Assembly (NCBI GenBank): GCA_950295325.1 | Contig: OX485806.1 | Span: 47,487,169 to 47,551,168 of the forward strand | Origin: Polytrichum commune | Taxonomy: Eukaryota > Streptophyta > Polytrichopsida > Polytrichales > Polytrichaceae | Length of the DNA stretch: 64,000 nt | Direction of reading: 5' to 3' | Part shown: positions 13,817-25,218 of the stretch, one piece after another | How positions within the stretch are numbered: position 1 is the stretch's first letter | Layout: each line of letters starts with the position of its first letter | Notes under the pieces: model-generated | Told to the model about the DNA's origin: nothing | The model's input: the letters and a program-made list of their open reading frames with translations, nothing else | Databases searched by the model: none | Program-made: the position numbers and the translations under genes

Positions 13817-14366
13817 GTATGCGCATATTCTAACTACAATGGGATAAGATGTTTCACAAACTGTTGCAGTTGTCTACAGGTCCTGTGCCTTTGGGATGTG
13901 GCTACTTTTAGCTTTGTTAATTTTAGATTTTCAAGTTTTTCTGTAGGTGATTTAGAAATCTAGGAGTCCATAATGTCTTATCTGTTTTTCTTAGAAAATG
14001 CAGTCTGAAAGACATCTAGATGCTTTTGTCACGTGCTACTTGAAGAGTTTGATGTTGCCTTGGCAAGTTATTCTTGTGACCTTATTGTGGTGTGGCACAT
14101 GCTGATACTAATTTTGCAACCACATCAAAGATCATAATCAGTGTAGTTCTTTGACAGCCTGTGTATATTAGCATCCCCCCGTGTTTGCACAAGCAAGTCC
14201 TGTCCTCGGTGTAATAAAATGTTCATTTTGTTCACAGAAACTTTTCCTGGAATGTGACTGGAAGGGCTAAATGATGCTTATGTGTAGGTTCTCTCTTTCA
14301 CAAAGATAATTTGTATGATTCTATTCTGCAGCAACTTTCTTGTGAAAGCTGAAGTATTGATTGCAG

Positions 14367-15595
14367 GACCTGAGAGACGAAGGTTGAAGCTTATAGCTCA
14401 AGCATTGCAACCTCAAGAGTTAGGAATCACTGTGAGAACTGAGGCAGTTGGTCATGCGCAAGAAGAGTTAGAAAAGGACCTCAATCGACTGATGGAAACT
14501 TGGAAAGAAATCATGGAAAAAGCTGCTGCAGCTGCATTGGCTGTAAACAAGGGAGAGGAAGCTGCAGTGCCTGTTCTTTTGCACCGAGAGATGGGTCAGA
14601 CGTTGACAATCATACGTGATTTCTTTACAGAGAAGGTTTCTAGGTTAGTTGTTGACTCATCTCAAAGTTATCAGGAGGTCATTAGCTATCTCCAAGAAGT
14701 GGCGCCACATTTGATAAGCCGGGTGGTGCTTTATAGCGGCAAAGTTCCCATCTTTGACATGTTTAATGTGGAGGAAGGCCTAGAAAGATTGTCCAACGAA
14801 CGTGTGAAACTTCCCAATGGTGGTTACCTTGTTATGCAGGAGACTGAAGCACTTGTGTCCATTGATGTCAATGGTGGCATGGGTATGCTTGGGCATTCAA
14901 CCAAACAGCGGAAGGCAATTTTGGAGGTGAACTTAGCAGCAGCTAGGCAAATTGCCAGTGAAATCAGGCTGCGTGATATAGGGGGCATAATTGTTGTGGA
15001 CTTCATTGATATGGATAATGCCATTGATGAAAAGTTGGTGCATGAGGAAATGCGGAAAGCCATACAAAGAGATCGCTCTAAAGTTACCATATCTGAAATT
15101 TCAGAGTTTGGATTGATGGAAATGACTAGAAAGCGAGTGCGGCCAAGTGTGACATGGACGATAAACGATTCATGTTCCACTTGTAAAGGGACTGGGCGTG
15201 TTGAAGCTCTGGAAACGACGCTTTCAAAAATTGAGCGAGCAATACGACGTTTCCTTGCTGTTTGCCCAGAGAGAGAAAGAGTGAACTTTGGTGCAAATAA
15301 GTGGCCACAGGTTCTTCTTTGCATTGAACCAACCATGCTAGATTACCTCAAATCTTGGAAGAAGAAGCGAATTATCCAACTTAGCAATTCTCTCAAGGTT
15401 TGGATATCACTGAAGGTGGGGATGGACCTATCCCCGGGCCAGTTTAAAGTGCTGGAGGTAATCAAAGCAGTTCCTGAGAAGGACATTGTTGGTGCTCCCA
15501 GTGGGTCTCAATCAAATTTGCAGCAACAGCAACAGCAACTTTCCAGTGTTAGCTCTCTTGATAAGCAGGGCTCAGCCAGACCCCATCTGTTTTGA
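14367..15595 (+). CDS. RNE: RNase E/G-like endoribonuclease, exon 4 (catalytic domain and C terminus)
   Basis: Begins after TTGCAG at 14366 in the phase left by exon 3. The four exons sum to 4416 bases, exactly 1472 codons including the TGA at 15593-15595. The 5'-sensor/RNase H-like part is followed by the metal-binding aspartates in SIDVNGG (about residue 1229) and VVDFIDM (about residue 1274), equivalent to D303 and D346 of E. coli RNase E. CSTCKGTG (Cys about 1332 and 1335) is the zinc-link that joins protomers. RKRVRPSVT and the small domain follow, and the tail is Gln-rich. Every key residue is present, so I judge the enzyme functional. Its ~1471 residues exceed the roughly 1000 of flowering-plant RNE because of the N-terminal extension. 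Confidence 0.93.
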
Positions 15596-16428
15596 AGGAG
15601 TTAATAAGATAGAATTAGGGCTACTTGAGATAGCATTTCTTCTAATATTATGTTCTGAGTCCATGATGACATTAAACAGAAATATTAACTAGCCCCAAAC
15701 CTACTCAAGTGATTTAGATTGATTGCATACTCTTGAGTTTCATTCAGATGTTTGAGCCACTTCAATCAAGCCACTCACTGTTGGAGTTATATTTTCCAAT
15801 CAGTTCGCATGGCTCCACAAAATGCACATAGTTAGCTCTAAATGTCTAGAATAATGTTTAGTTGCAAGCATGTGTTAATATCCAAGGCCAGAGAGCTCTA
15901 GAACTTATGGTGTAGTTCTTAATATTTTCTTCTTTGGTGGAAGGAAAAAAACAATGTTGTCAGTATTAGGGTCTTAATAGAAAAAGTTCAATGTATGTCT
16001 GTTCTTAAGTCTTTACAGGGAGCAATATGTTCTGTGGAAAAGCCACACCACTCTTGTGTGTATTACAATATTTTTAGTAACTCGACCCCGGTGATGGCAA
16101 TATGTGTGCAAAATATAATGCATGTTACCCCGCAAAGTGTAAGAACCTCCAACATGGGCCCCTCCTGTCCCACTTGCCATACTAAGTAATGGATCAACTC
16201 TTGTCTCAACAAGCTCAGGGTGGTGTGAGCTAAATGGGGAGGTTGGCATGCTTATATGGCATCTCTCATAAATCATTTCAACAAATGACTTAATTGGCGT
16301 CCCCATCCACCCTTTGCAAATTCCTCATTTGGATTCAAATTTTCTTGTGGGACATTAGGGGTTAAGGAACTGGGTGGTGGCTTAGACTTAGGTTAAGAGT
16401 TAACATAGGTTTCCACTTACTTCTTTGG
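15596..16428. other. RNase E 3' flank and intergenic DNA
   Basis: No coding signal. The first few hundred bases are presumably 3' untranslated sequence. Sequence up to about 16400 has no clear counterpart outside the right arm at 38.5 kb, so I could not carry the inverted-repeat match further left. Confidence 0.4.
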
Positions 16429-17003
16429 TAAGATGAATTCACAAAAGTGCAAACTCAATTCCATGAATGTACTAACCAATTTAGTAGTAGGGTCCATCAA
16501 TTTCATTTGGAATCATGAACCAAGTTCACTATATAGACAACCAACTTAACTTGAACTTTCAGCCAAATTTATTACATGTTGTGAACAATTTCATGATTTG
16601 GCACCCATATTCACAACTTTACAAAATCAATTTCATGAATTATTTCACAAAGAACGGTACATTATGTATAAGATTCTCCTCATTGTTCCCCCCGACTACC
16701 TCTACCACAATTTTGATTGACCTCTCTTATCCAACCTTGGACCATGTTTGGAGTGATTGCTTGTAAGGCTTCCATAGTTGACCAGTTCCACTTAACCGCT
16801 TACTTGAGTTATGTAATGCCGACATAGACGAGATCTATAATGTTTTGGCGAACAATGCAAAGTTTATGTGGTGGTGACTTGTGATTGATTACCTTCATAG
16901 GATTTTTGATAATTGTCACAGCCAAGGAGTAGCATAGAGATGAGCAGTTATGGGTTAACCTACAAATCGACTTGCTAGAAGGAATCGTGTCCAAATCAAC
17001 CCT
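16429..17003 (+). repeat. Left inverted arm of a putative giant gene-capturing element
   Basis: Bases 16429-16746 match the reverse complement of 38171-38502, for example GTAAGATGAA, CCAATTTAG, CATGAACCAAGTTCACTATA, ACATGTTGTGA, CCCATATTCACAACTT, TTTTGATTGACCTC and CAACCTTGGAC, at roughly 80-85% identity by eye. A second block, 16975-17003, matches the reverse complement of 37331-37359 (CTAGAA, GTCCAAATCAACCCT). The order of blocks is conserved; the spacer is 229 bases here and about 810 in the right arm. TCATGA occurs several times (about 16513, 16590, 16631), as in the right arm. Outer limits and a target duplication are not resolved. Confidence 0.72.
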
Positions 17004-17099
17004 CCTCTGCGGTGATGGCAGGGTCTGTGTCCACTGCCATTCTGACTGTAACCCGCTGTCTGACTGCCGCCGCGACTGTAGTTTGGGTATATGGCAACA

Positions 17100-17360
17100 A
17101 AAGTTGGGTGTAACTTGGTTTACTTGGGTGACGGTTGCCATGTCATCCCGTTCGGATGACCGCCACCGTTTTGGTAGCCTTTGGGTGGCGTTTTTCGGGT
17201 GTCGGGTTTGGGTTTTGGGCATACGGTTGCAAGCGGGTTGGCGTTCATGGGTTGAACAATACACTGCCGAGGGTGGCCACCATATGTGGGTGGCTTGGCA
17301 CCCGTCTTGGATGGCTTGGCACCCATGTTGGGTGTCATTGGCGCCCCCGGGGCACTATTA
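17100..17360 (+). repeat. GC-rich degenerate repeats inside the left arm
   Basis: Rich in GGGTGTCGGG, GGGTGGC, GGCTTGGCACCC and similar words. Related words occur on the opposite strand at 36335-37260 in the right arm. A short doublet, GGCTTGGCACCC then GATGGCTTGGCACCC, lies at 17290-17325. Open frames here are artefacts of GC content. Confidence 0.5.
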
Positions 17361-18211
17361 TTTTGGTCTTTTCCTCTCTTTTCCTTTGATGGGTTTGTAC
17401 TCTCCCAGGGTGTCTGCTACCCAAGCATAACCCGATTTTCCCAGATGAACGGGTTTCTGCACAGACAAGAAGTATTGTTCCATACGAAACCCTAGGGTGG
17501 GAGGGAACAACATTTGCCTTAATTTACACGCAGAAGCTTTATTTGTGACTAGATTTGCCTCATATTTGTGGGTCTAGACCACAATGGGAGATGGCAACCG
17601 TAAGCCTCCCGGTAACCGCAATTGCCATGAACATGCGGTGGACTCACATCCGCAATCCACCTCCTCAACATTGACAGCCAGGCTCCATGGGCGTGTCCGC
17701 GGTTTGGGGGCGTTCCCTGCACACACAATGGTCGCCTGCACAATTGCTTCCCTCAGCGACGCGTGTGGAATCGAGCCACCAGGATGTGCAATTGCTGCAA
17801 GTGAAGATGAGGTTTTTCATCAACAACAGCACGGGCCTCATCCAAGGGCAATCAATCCAGTGGGTTCATTTTCCACCTGATACAGGAGCCGAGCTTATGG
17901 TAGACTTGTGATGCTCGTTTCGGAATTACGTACAGAATTACAGTACTATTTACAATATGGAGCAACATCATATTTCACGCAGGTGATTTCGTGGGACTCA
18001 TCTCCTCTTCTAGGTAGGGCATCATCGAGTCCTGTTTTGAAAGGGTAGGCCAGGAGACAGGCGATGCATTGTTTATCAAATTAGTGACGTCTTGCAAATT
18101 CGTGATTGTCGAGAGAAAATCATTGCAATGAATCTGAAATGTAGATTTAAATTTTACACAACTTCATGGATTATGTTGAACTGGCTCCTGTCTAGGTTAC
18201 AAATTGCTGAC

Positions 18212-19840
18212 CTGCAAGTAGGGGCCCTTGGCAGCCTAATCTCGGGAACTTCCGCTTCCATACTCTGCCCCTGCCAGTATAATGGTATCTTGAACAACAT
18301 CCTTGTATTTTTGCAAAGAAAATTGCAGAGCTACAGTTGTTACAAACAGTAGAGCGGACTAGATGTCTGCTGCTTGATAAGACCAAAGAGAAGAAAGTGC
18401 AGGTCACAGGAAACTCTGTTCATGGCCAAAATGCCTAAAAAACGTTACAAGCACATACCTTACCTGCGTCATATATGAAAAGCTTTTCTTTCGAAGGAAC
18501 GTGTATTGTTTAGGACCAACTTCTCCCTCCAGAAACATGTTCACAATCCGAATGTCTGCAAATGTCCCTCTTGCCATAATTTCATCGTTGCCACGGCGAC
18601 TTCCATATGAATTGAAATCCTTCCGTTGCACTCCCCGCTCCATAAGAAACTTCGCAGCTGCACTGCCTTTGTTGATATTACCAGCTGGAGAGATGTGGTC
18701 TGTTGTGGTGCTGTCTCTAAAATTGGGAAGACAATATGCATCCTTCACAGGCTTTGCGCCAGGAGGAGTTTTTGTCACGCTTTGAAATAAGGGTGGCTCA
18801 TGGACATAGGTTGATTTTTGGTCCCAAGCATATTGAGAACCTTTTGGTGTTGGTGGATTATTCCACATCTGATTGCCACTCGTGGTGGTTTTGTATGTAC
18901 TTTTGAACATCTCTGGAGTCACTGAGGATTGTACAACCTACACAAGGCACTCTTAACTCAAATCAGGGGTCACAACCTGGTTTGAACAAATTGGATGAAT
19001 AGCACCACAACGAATTTTGAAATTTATGTTTAGAATTTTGACTGCATTGTGTGAAAACTTAGCAGGGAAGGCTTGTATACGAGTTTTTGGGCACTTAATA
19101 GTCTTGGATTATGCACCTTTGCAATCCCCTCAGTTGAAGGCCAGATGTCATTCAGAAACACATCCTTCCCACCTTTACCCTTCCCAATAGGTTCCTTAGC
19201 AAAGTCAATATCGACCTGCTTGGGCAAGTCAAGGCGTCGACCAGAACAATTATGATATATATAAATTCTGCTCATGAACAGAGGGTCATAGAAATAATGC
19301 CCTCTGCAAGTCTGTGGATTTCAACCTTTCGTCAACCACGTCTAGAGGACTGGACAAGAAGATGATGTGATTTGCAGTCACCTACCGTCCCAGTGGACGT
19401 GTATGCAACTACCAGAGCAGGGGACGCCAGACAGTTTGCACGTATTAATGGATGCCCTCGACCTTCGAAATTCCGATTTCCTGTGAGAACTGCTGCTGCC
19501 ACGATATCTACAAGCAACACACTTTCCAGCAAATGTTCACTACACTTTCCAAACTTTCACAATGTTTTTGAATCAATCTAAACAGTCTGGTAGAATGTAT
19601 ACTGTAGAACTAGGAAGTCACCAAATTTCCTGATTGCCAGGAAACGATGTCTGCCTATTTGTGCCACTATCTCTTTAAAGACAAAGATTACTTAGAACCC
19701 CAAGTATCGTTCTTCGGTAAAAAAACATATTGTTGCAGTATGTACCATTGGCCACAATTGCTTTGGAAACATCTTCGTGAAGCTCCCCATAATTTCCAAT
19801 ACACGTCGTCCAGCCATAGCCCACAACACTGAACCTTTGT
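18212..19840 (-). pseudogene. ACO: Aconitate hydratase fragment, C-terminal half, broken
   Basis: Five exons in correct order on the minus strand: about 19840-19746 (GYGWTTCIGNYGELHEDVSK), 19507-19386 ([20 protein letters not shown]), 19215-19117 ([14 protein letters not shown]), 18937-18464 (swivel-domain start, with [17 protein letters not shown] and [20 protein letters not shown]) and about 18311-18212 ([17 protein letters not shown]). Most splice sites keep AG and GT. Lesions: the first Cys of the CTTC cluster motif is Trp (TGG at 19812-19810), losing a [4Fe-4S] ligand; a one-base deletion near 18510 shifts the frame just after GPK; and the Trp following SSRD is TAG (18238-18236). The final exons and the N-terminal half are absent. 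A working aconitase interconverts citrate and isocitrate in mitochondria and cytosol; this copy cannot. It is the only fragment of the cluster on the minus strand. Confidence 0.92.
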
Positions 19841-19849
19841 TTCATGTTG

Positions 19850-22040
19850 AACTTTTGTTTCTAATATGTCCTACCAAACATGGACTCCAACTCAATTATA
19901 CGTCCATTTTGGGGTTTTTCTTCTTTAGCCATTGCATATGCGTATCACCCCCCCACTTACGGCTCACATGTACATGTATCCATTACATTCAATTGTCGTT
20001 TTGAATATGTATTGATGTAGGGAGCATACACAACTTACAAGGTTCCTAAACTCCCAAAATTGGGCACTAAAACCCTATTTGTGTCTCTTCTAACCACTGT
20101 TTTTGCTCCATGGACTACATGGTTCTGACCATATGGGGTTCAACACAATCTGCATGCCAAAGTGTGCGTTTAGTATTATGCATGTGCAGGAACCTTTGTC
20201 CCGTGTTGACCTACTCTAGGCATGTTTGAATGGGCATGCTGGATAATTCCATGGCTTGATCAAGTTCTATGTGGCTTTTGACACCGATTCGTATGAAAAC
20301 CCAGCCATACCATAAACATCGAGGCTGGCTATTGGCATAAATTTTGAGATTGCAGGAAACATGTTTCCATGCAGGTTGTCGCTCGCCAAAATTCCAAATG
20401 GGATGGACCAAGAACATGCACGTGCATTTGCTTTTCCGCTCTCCCTTTTGTTTTTACATGCACACTGGTTGTTTGTGAATATTATTAAGTACAAGAACAT
20501 GTAGTCTACCTACTTCAGCCACAAATATTTGTGGCTGCTAATAAGTCCATATATGCTCAATTGACGAAATTGTGACTAATGCGGGCAAAATCACTTTGAA
20601 CGCACAAAATGTGCCATTGTGTAAATTACACAATAATGTCCAATCATCATTGGGTTCTTAGCAAAGAAATATGAACATGATCAGGTGCCTCGCGGGCTGC
20701 AAGTACTTCTGATGTGTTGTCCGCCCACACGGTTGCCCATGTGGGTGACAGTCACCAAACATGGTGAATGTGGCACCCACCTCAGCCATGTCCTCAGCTA
20801 GGGTATTGTATGTGCCTAGGTTAATGAGTTATATGCGTATAATCCTTCCCTCGCATGAAGAAGTCCTCCACGGCTGCCTGCCTGGGATTCTTTGGGCGTG
20901 CCAAATTATTGCGGCACGCTAACATTGGAGTTGTCCAGGTGAGTAGAGAGGTCGAGTTTCTTGGTGCTGGCTTCTTCCAACCTATATTCCAATGCATTGA
21001 ATGGAGAGGGCAATGCGAATTGAGGCATGCAGATGAGGGAAGAGGAGAGGTGGGAGGGAGCAATTGCGACCAGGGGATAGGGGGATTGGGGGGCCAACTT
21101 AAACGACCAGGGGCAAGAGGATGCGGAAGGCAAAGCGCATGCGAGTGTTTGTGGAAGGAAGGGAGGACATAGAGTGCATCAGGGATTGTGGAGGTAGCGC
21201 GCATGACGGAGGAAACGTAGAGGAGGAAGGGAGTGTGGAAGAGGGAGGGGGCATTCTGGAGGAAGGCTTTGTTGTGCAACAACCAAGCACCTACGAGGCC
21301 GACGCAACAAACGTGTGGCAAAGGTTCAGGAACGACTCCAACTATTATTGAGTGCAAAATCCAGCATGTGGATTGGATCAATTTCTTGGGTTTTGTTATT
21401 CTTGGGTTGTGGGTGTTCTCTCTTTCCGTCCGCCCGAACTGGAACCATGGAATGTGGTAAATGGTCACCCGCACAGTCACACCTGCCTGTTCTCCTCCAA
21501 ACCCTAGACCTAAAAACCTAATTCTCCTTTATGCAACTTGTTTTGACGCCATGTTTTGGAGGAATAGCAGGTTGGGAGCCCCCATTCCACTATTTTGTGT
21601 GCGGTGCAACCGATGCTTGCATTGTTGTATGTGTGTCAAGTTAGAATTTGCTTGTTGGAGGAAATTGTGGGTTCTTCGGGTACAAACCCAGACAACCTCC
21701 TCAAACCCTTATTTGTTGTCCACCTTTCGTGATGTCTGGCTCTGAGGGTGACAAGATTGAGCATGAGATTGTGGTTGGAGGGGGAGGGTTTGAAGGTGGT
21801 GGAGGTGGAGAATGAAGGAGATGTTGGTGTCCCAGTCAATGGTCCACATTATCACTCTGTAGAGTAGTTTTGAGAGGAAGATTCGAGGCTTTGTGTTCCT
21901 TTCGAGCAATTATCAGAGTGCATGATTATCATGTGGATGAGGGAGTGACCGTTCTGGAGGAGAGAATGCAAATTGGAGGAGGAGGAGGAGTTGGCTTATG
22001 GTGGACAAAATTGCAGAGTAGAGCACCAGGAGAAGGAGGT
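19850..22040. other. Spacer between captured fragments, no gene recognised
   Basis: Open frames at 20855-21480 on both strands are compositional (G+A-rich strand). A G-rich stretch at about 21770-21840 recurs at 27320-27395 (see separate entry). I recognise no exon here; 20267-20417 minus has mild coding character but no identifiable family. Confidence 0.4.
21770..21840 (+). repeat. G-rich segment duplicated at 27320-27395
   Basis: Both copies read GGAGGGGGA-GGTTTG, AAGGTGGTGGAGGTGGAG, GAATGAAGGAGATG and TGGTGTCC in the same orientation, with small indels. They lie 5.5 kb apart inside the gene-fragment cluster. They may be related 5' regions of two captured genes or an internal duplication of the element. 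Confidence 0.65.
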
Positions 22041-22071
22041 GGAATTTTCTTGGCGACCTAGGTTAGCGCAG

Positions 22072-23704
22072 GGCAAAGTGTCCCCTCGCTTAGCAGTTCC
22101 TAAGGAAATTGCTCGTCCTCCTTATGTTAATTTCAAGAAAGCACATGCGTTCCTTGATGATTATCAAATACAAAATACTGAGGGAATAGAGCGCATGAGG
22201 GCCTCTGGCCGCCTGCCGAAGGCCGCATAGCGCTTGGATAGGTGACATTCCTAGCAATTGATTCCCACCACTATGGTCCACTGAATTATAGTGAGAGTAT
22301 CCTAGTGAAACACATATTTTCAACCAACCATGTGGGAACCTGGGGGATTGCGCCTTATTGAGGGAGATTAGGGAGATTAGGCCTGGGTCGGCTTGTCCAT
22401 GCCCGTTCAAGGCGTTTACCCTTAAAAAGAGGCAGGAGTCTTCAAGGTCCCTCTCATCCTCGTGATGTCCAATTTGGAATGATATGTACAATTAGACTAA
22501 TCTGAAGATGAAGCAACACCATATTTCACACTGTCATCGGAGTCATCTCCCTCTCTACGTCTACTTCCAAGTTGTGAGTTTTCCACTCACCCATTTCTGA
22601 TGTCAAATTCTTTAGCATTTTGCATATCCCCTGTAACACCTTTAAGTCTGATGCGGTGGTTGCAGCCAGGTGTGACAACGGACGAGATCGATAAGGTTGT
22701 TCATCAGATGATCATTGATGCTGGTTCTTACCCTTCTCCTCTCGGCTACGGTGGCTTTCCCGAGAGCGTATGCACTTCTGTGAATGAGTGCATCTGTCAT
22801 GGCATTCCGGACTCTCGTCCTCTCCAGGTTTGTTCCCCTTTGGACCTGCACATGAACTTCAAAATAGTTAAAAGGAGCTAACAAGTTTACCTAGCCATCT
22901 CAAATTCAAATGCAGAAGTACACGATGGCCTTGATACTAGAACATTGGTAGGGATGGATGCTTTCCTTAGTAAAGGGAGGAGACCATGGAAGTGTATGTG
23001 TTTAAGGACGCATGACCTTACTGCACATGTTTTATTACGCGTGAAGCCTATGCAAAGGGCTTGTCTTTAACCTTCTTATCAAACATGAAGGTTATCACAT
23101 GTTTGATAGCTTTTAGTTCTGTTTTTCTTGTTAATAATGGGGAGGTCTGTGCAGGATGGAGATATTGTCAACATTGATGTAACAATGTATTTAAATGTAA
23201 GCTTTCTTTTCTTGTAATCTTCGTATGAACTGTAAACCTCAACTTGAATTTTCCTCTCCAGCAACATTTGTCTCCCAGTTTTTCTCATAAACCTTAATAC
23301 TACACTTCTGTTGAATAGAAGGATGTCAGACAGTTATGTGGAGCTGGAGAATAGTTTGTTGTTGTCATTCTTTGCAACAAAGTCATTTAACAAGGTCATG
23401 CTGATTGTAATGGCATAGCAGCGACTTTCTTGTGACTGGTTGTTTGTAAGTATGAGTGTGCTTTTACATTGAAGTGATTTTGTAAAGACTATTTTGAGTT
23501 TTCTATACTGTGAAATATGTTGGTAAATTAAGTTCTCTGGCCTGCTCTCCAGCTTGCACGACATATCTTGCTCATGTGAACGGTGTTGTGAAGTTTTAAA
23601 TGACCTCAATTTTGTGACATGATGAATGGCAGGGCTAGCATGGAGACACTTCAAAGACTTTCTATTGTGGGATTGTGGATGATGATGCCAAACAATTAGT
23701 TGAG
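22072..23704 (+). pseudogene. MAP1D: Methionine aminopeptidase 1 fragment (organellar MAP1 type), broken
   Basis: Exons: 22072-22241 (GKVSPRLAVPKEIARPPYV, then NTEGIERMRASGRL), 22666-22827 ([20 protein letters not shown], then [20 protein letters not shown] and [11 protein letters not shown]), 23155-23196 (DGDIVNIDVTMYLN) and 23633-23704 (HGDTSKTFYCGIVDDDAKQL). Metal ligands Asp (NIDVT) and Asp (HGDTS) and the substrate-side His (CHGIP) are present. In-frame TAG stops lie at 22228-22230 and at 23636-23638, where the Tyr of the G-Y-H-G-D motif is expected. Later exons with the remaining metal ligands are missing, and the first two exons do not join in phase, so an exon is probably lost. Intact enzymes remove initiator Met in plastids and mitochondria. 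The plastid/mitochondrial subtype is a judgement from the [11 protein letters not shown] region. Confidence 0.88.
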
Positions 23705-24794
23705 GTGGATAACTGTTTTTATGACCTCTTTAAACTCTTCCCTTGGATTATTTTCATACATCTGCTTTTACTTGCTTTGTTTTGATGCCTTTTGGAAGGT
23801 TTGTCACTCCACACTTTTTTTTGATCTGGAGAGCAGATTCTAGTTCCTAATACAAATTTAAGGTGAGTGCAATTAATTGTTCTACCTTTTTTCCTTTTGG
23901 GGGTTGGAGGTGGGCATTAAGTGACTATTACAAGGTTTGTAGGATTGTCAAAGTCTCAACAAGTGGATGTAATGATGTAACTTCCATTCCAATTATATTT
24001 ATTTTCTCAGGGATATATATGCAACTCTGATCCTCGTAGCTGCATTGGTGTAATGTTTGCAGGAAGAGTATTGTCGAGAAGAAGTCTATAGGCGATGAAA
24101 GCAACTTCTGGCTTCTGGTGAGGCCACGTTGCCTGTGCTTTCTTGACCATCGGATTTGACCGATGTAAGCCTCCTCCCCTGATCTCCTCTGTTCCTGCCA
24201 CCACTCATCCACTGCGTGTGCAGACAGATAGACAAAGAAGACAGACAGACACTCACTCTCTTCACCTTCCCGATTACGATTTCTTTGCCGATTCTCTTCG
24301 CCAGAGGTCATACTTATTAGAGACACAAACTGTAATCAAGCTGGAGAAGATGTCCAACATGTGGATTTCTTTGCAATGGACTATGGAAATCGATGTATGT
24401 AGGTGATTTTGAGATGTATCGAAGGATTGCACATAAGAGTGGCCTGTTGAATTATTTGCGTGATGTGATGGTCCTCCAGCTTAGTTTCCTCTTAAACCCT
24501 AAACCTTTCTGCACCTGAAACCCTCAATCTAGAATTTGGCAGTGGATTCGGCCTTTTAGATCCTTCTTACAGAGACCGGGAGCTAAGAATCGTGGGTTTT
24601 CCCTCTACTTTGGTTGCAAAGTGATTACCAATTAGTCAATTTTAGCAGGTTCATGTGGCTTTTCAGTTGCTTTGAAAGTAGAAGGTTGTGCTGAAGGCAC
24701 GAAGGGTTGCATTATCGTGGAATTACAGGAGACGCTTGGGTGATACAGAAGTCACAAAATGTACTGGATGTTGTTGTTGTGGTGGTGGTGGCAG
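23705..24794. other. Spacer between captured fragments
   Basis: No exon recognised. A first exon of the DnaJ gene might be expected here, but I could not identify one. GAC/CAGA-rich sequence at 24215-24255 is low-complexity. Confidence 0.35.
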
Positions 24795-25218
24795 GGTTCC
24801 AACTTCTGCAACGGCATCGGATATCAAGGAGGCCTATTACAAATGATCGCTTAAACAGTATGTGATATTGTGCAGCACAGTGCATTTGACCTTTTACACG
24901 CCAATTTTACATCATAGATTGATAAGTGGCATTTGTACTTACACGTTGTATTGCAGCCATCCAGATGAAAATTCTGATCCAGAGACCAAGGAGAACTTTC
25001 AAAAAATTGCTACTGTTATTGAGGTACTCAAGCGGAATTGTCATCCTTCTTCCTGGATTCTGCATTTGTGCTCCAAATTGGCATCATTGAAGGCTTATGC
25101 TGGGCAGCTTGCTCCAAGCATAAATTCTGAATATGGTTGTTTTTTGGTGTTTGGCTAGATCTTGAAAGATGAAGTGAAGCGGGAACAATATGACTATGAG
25201 ATTGCTCATCCAGAGGAG
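24795..25218 (+). pseudogene. DnaJ50-like J-domain protein fragment, broken
   Basis: Three exons spell most of one J domain: 24795-24857 (VPTSATASDIKEAYYK, stop, SLK), 24957-25023 (HHPDENSDPETKENFQKIAT across the junction) and 25159-25218 (ILKDEVKREQYDYEIAHPEE). The HPD motif that stimulates Hsp70 ATPase is intact and split by the first intron; the usual HPDKN is HPDEN. TGA at 24844-24846 interrupts helix II. The ...YDY-IAHPEE ending is typical of the DnaJ50/DNAJC25 group of membrane J-proteins. The N-terminal signal and helix I exon, and all exons after the J domain, are missing. Donor and acceptor dinucleotides are conserved, so this is a genomic copy, not a retrocopy. Confidence 0.86.

Noticed and set aside
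20855-21480. Overlapping open frames on both strands as a gene
   Set aside because: Explained by G+A-rich composition; no domain, no splice partners.
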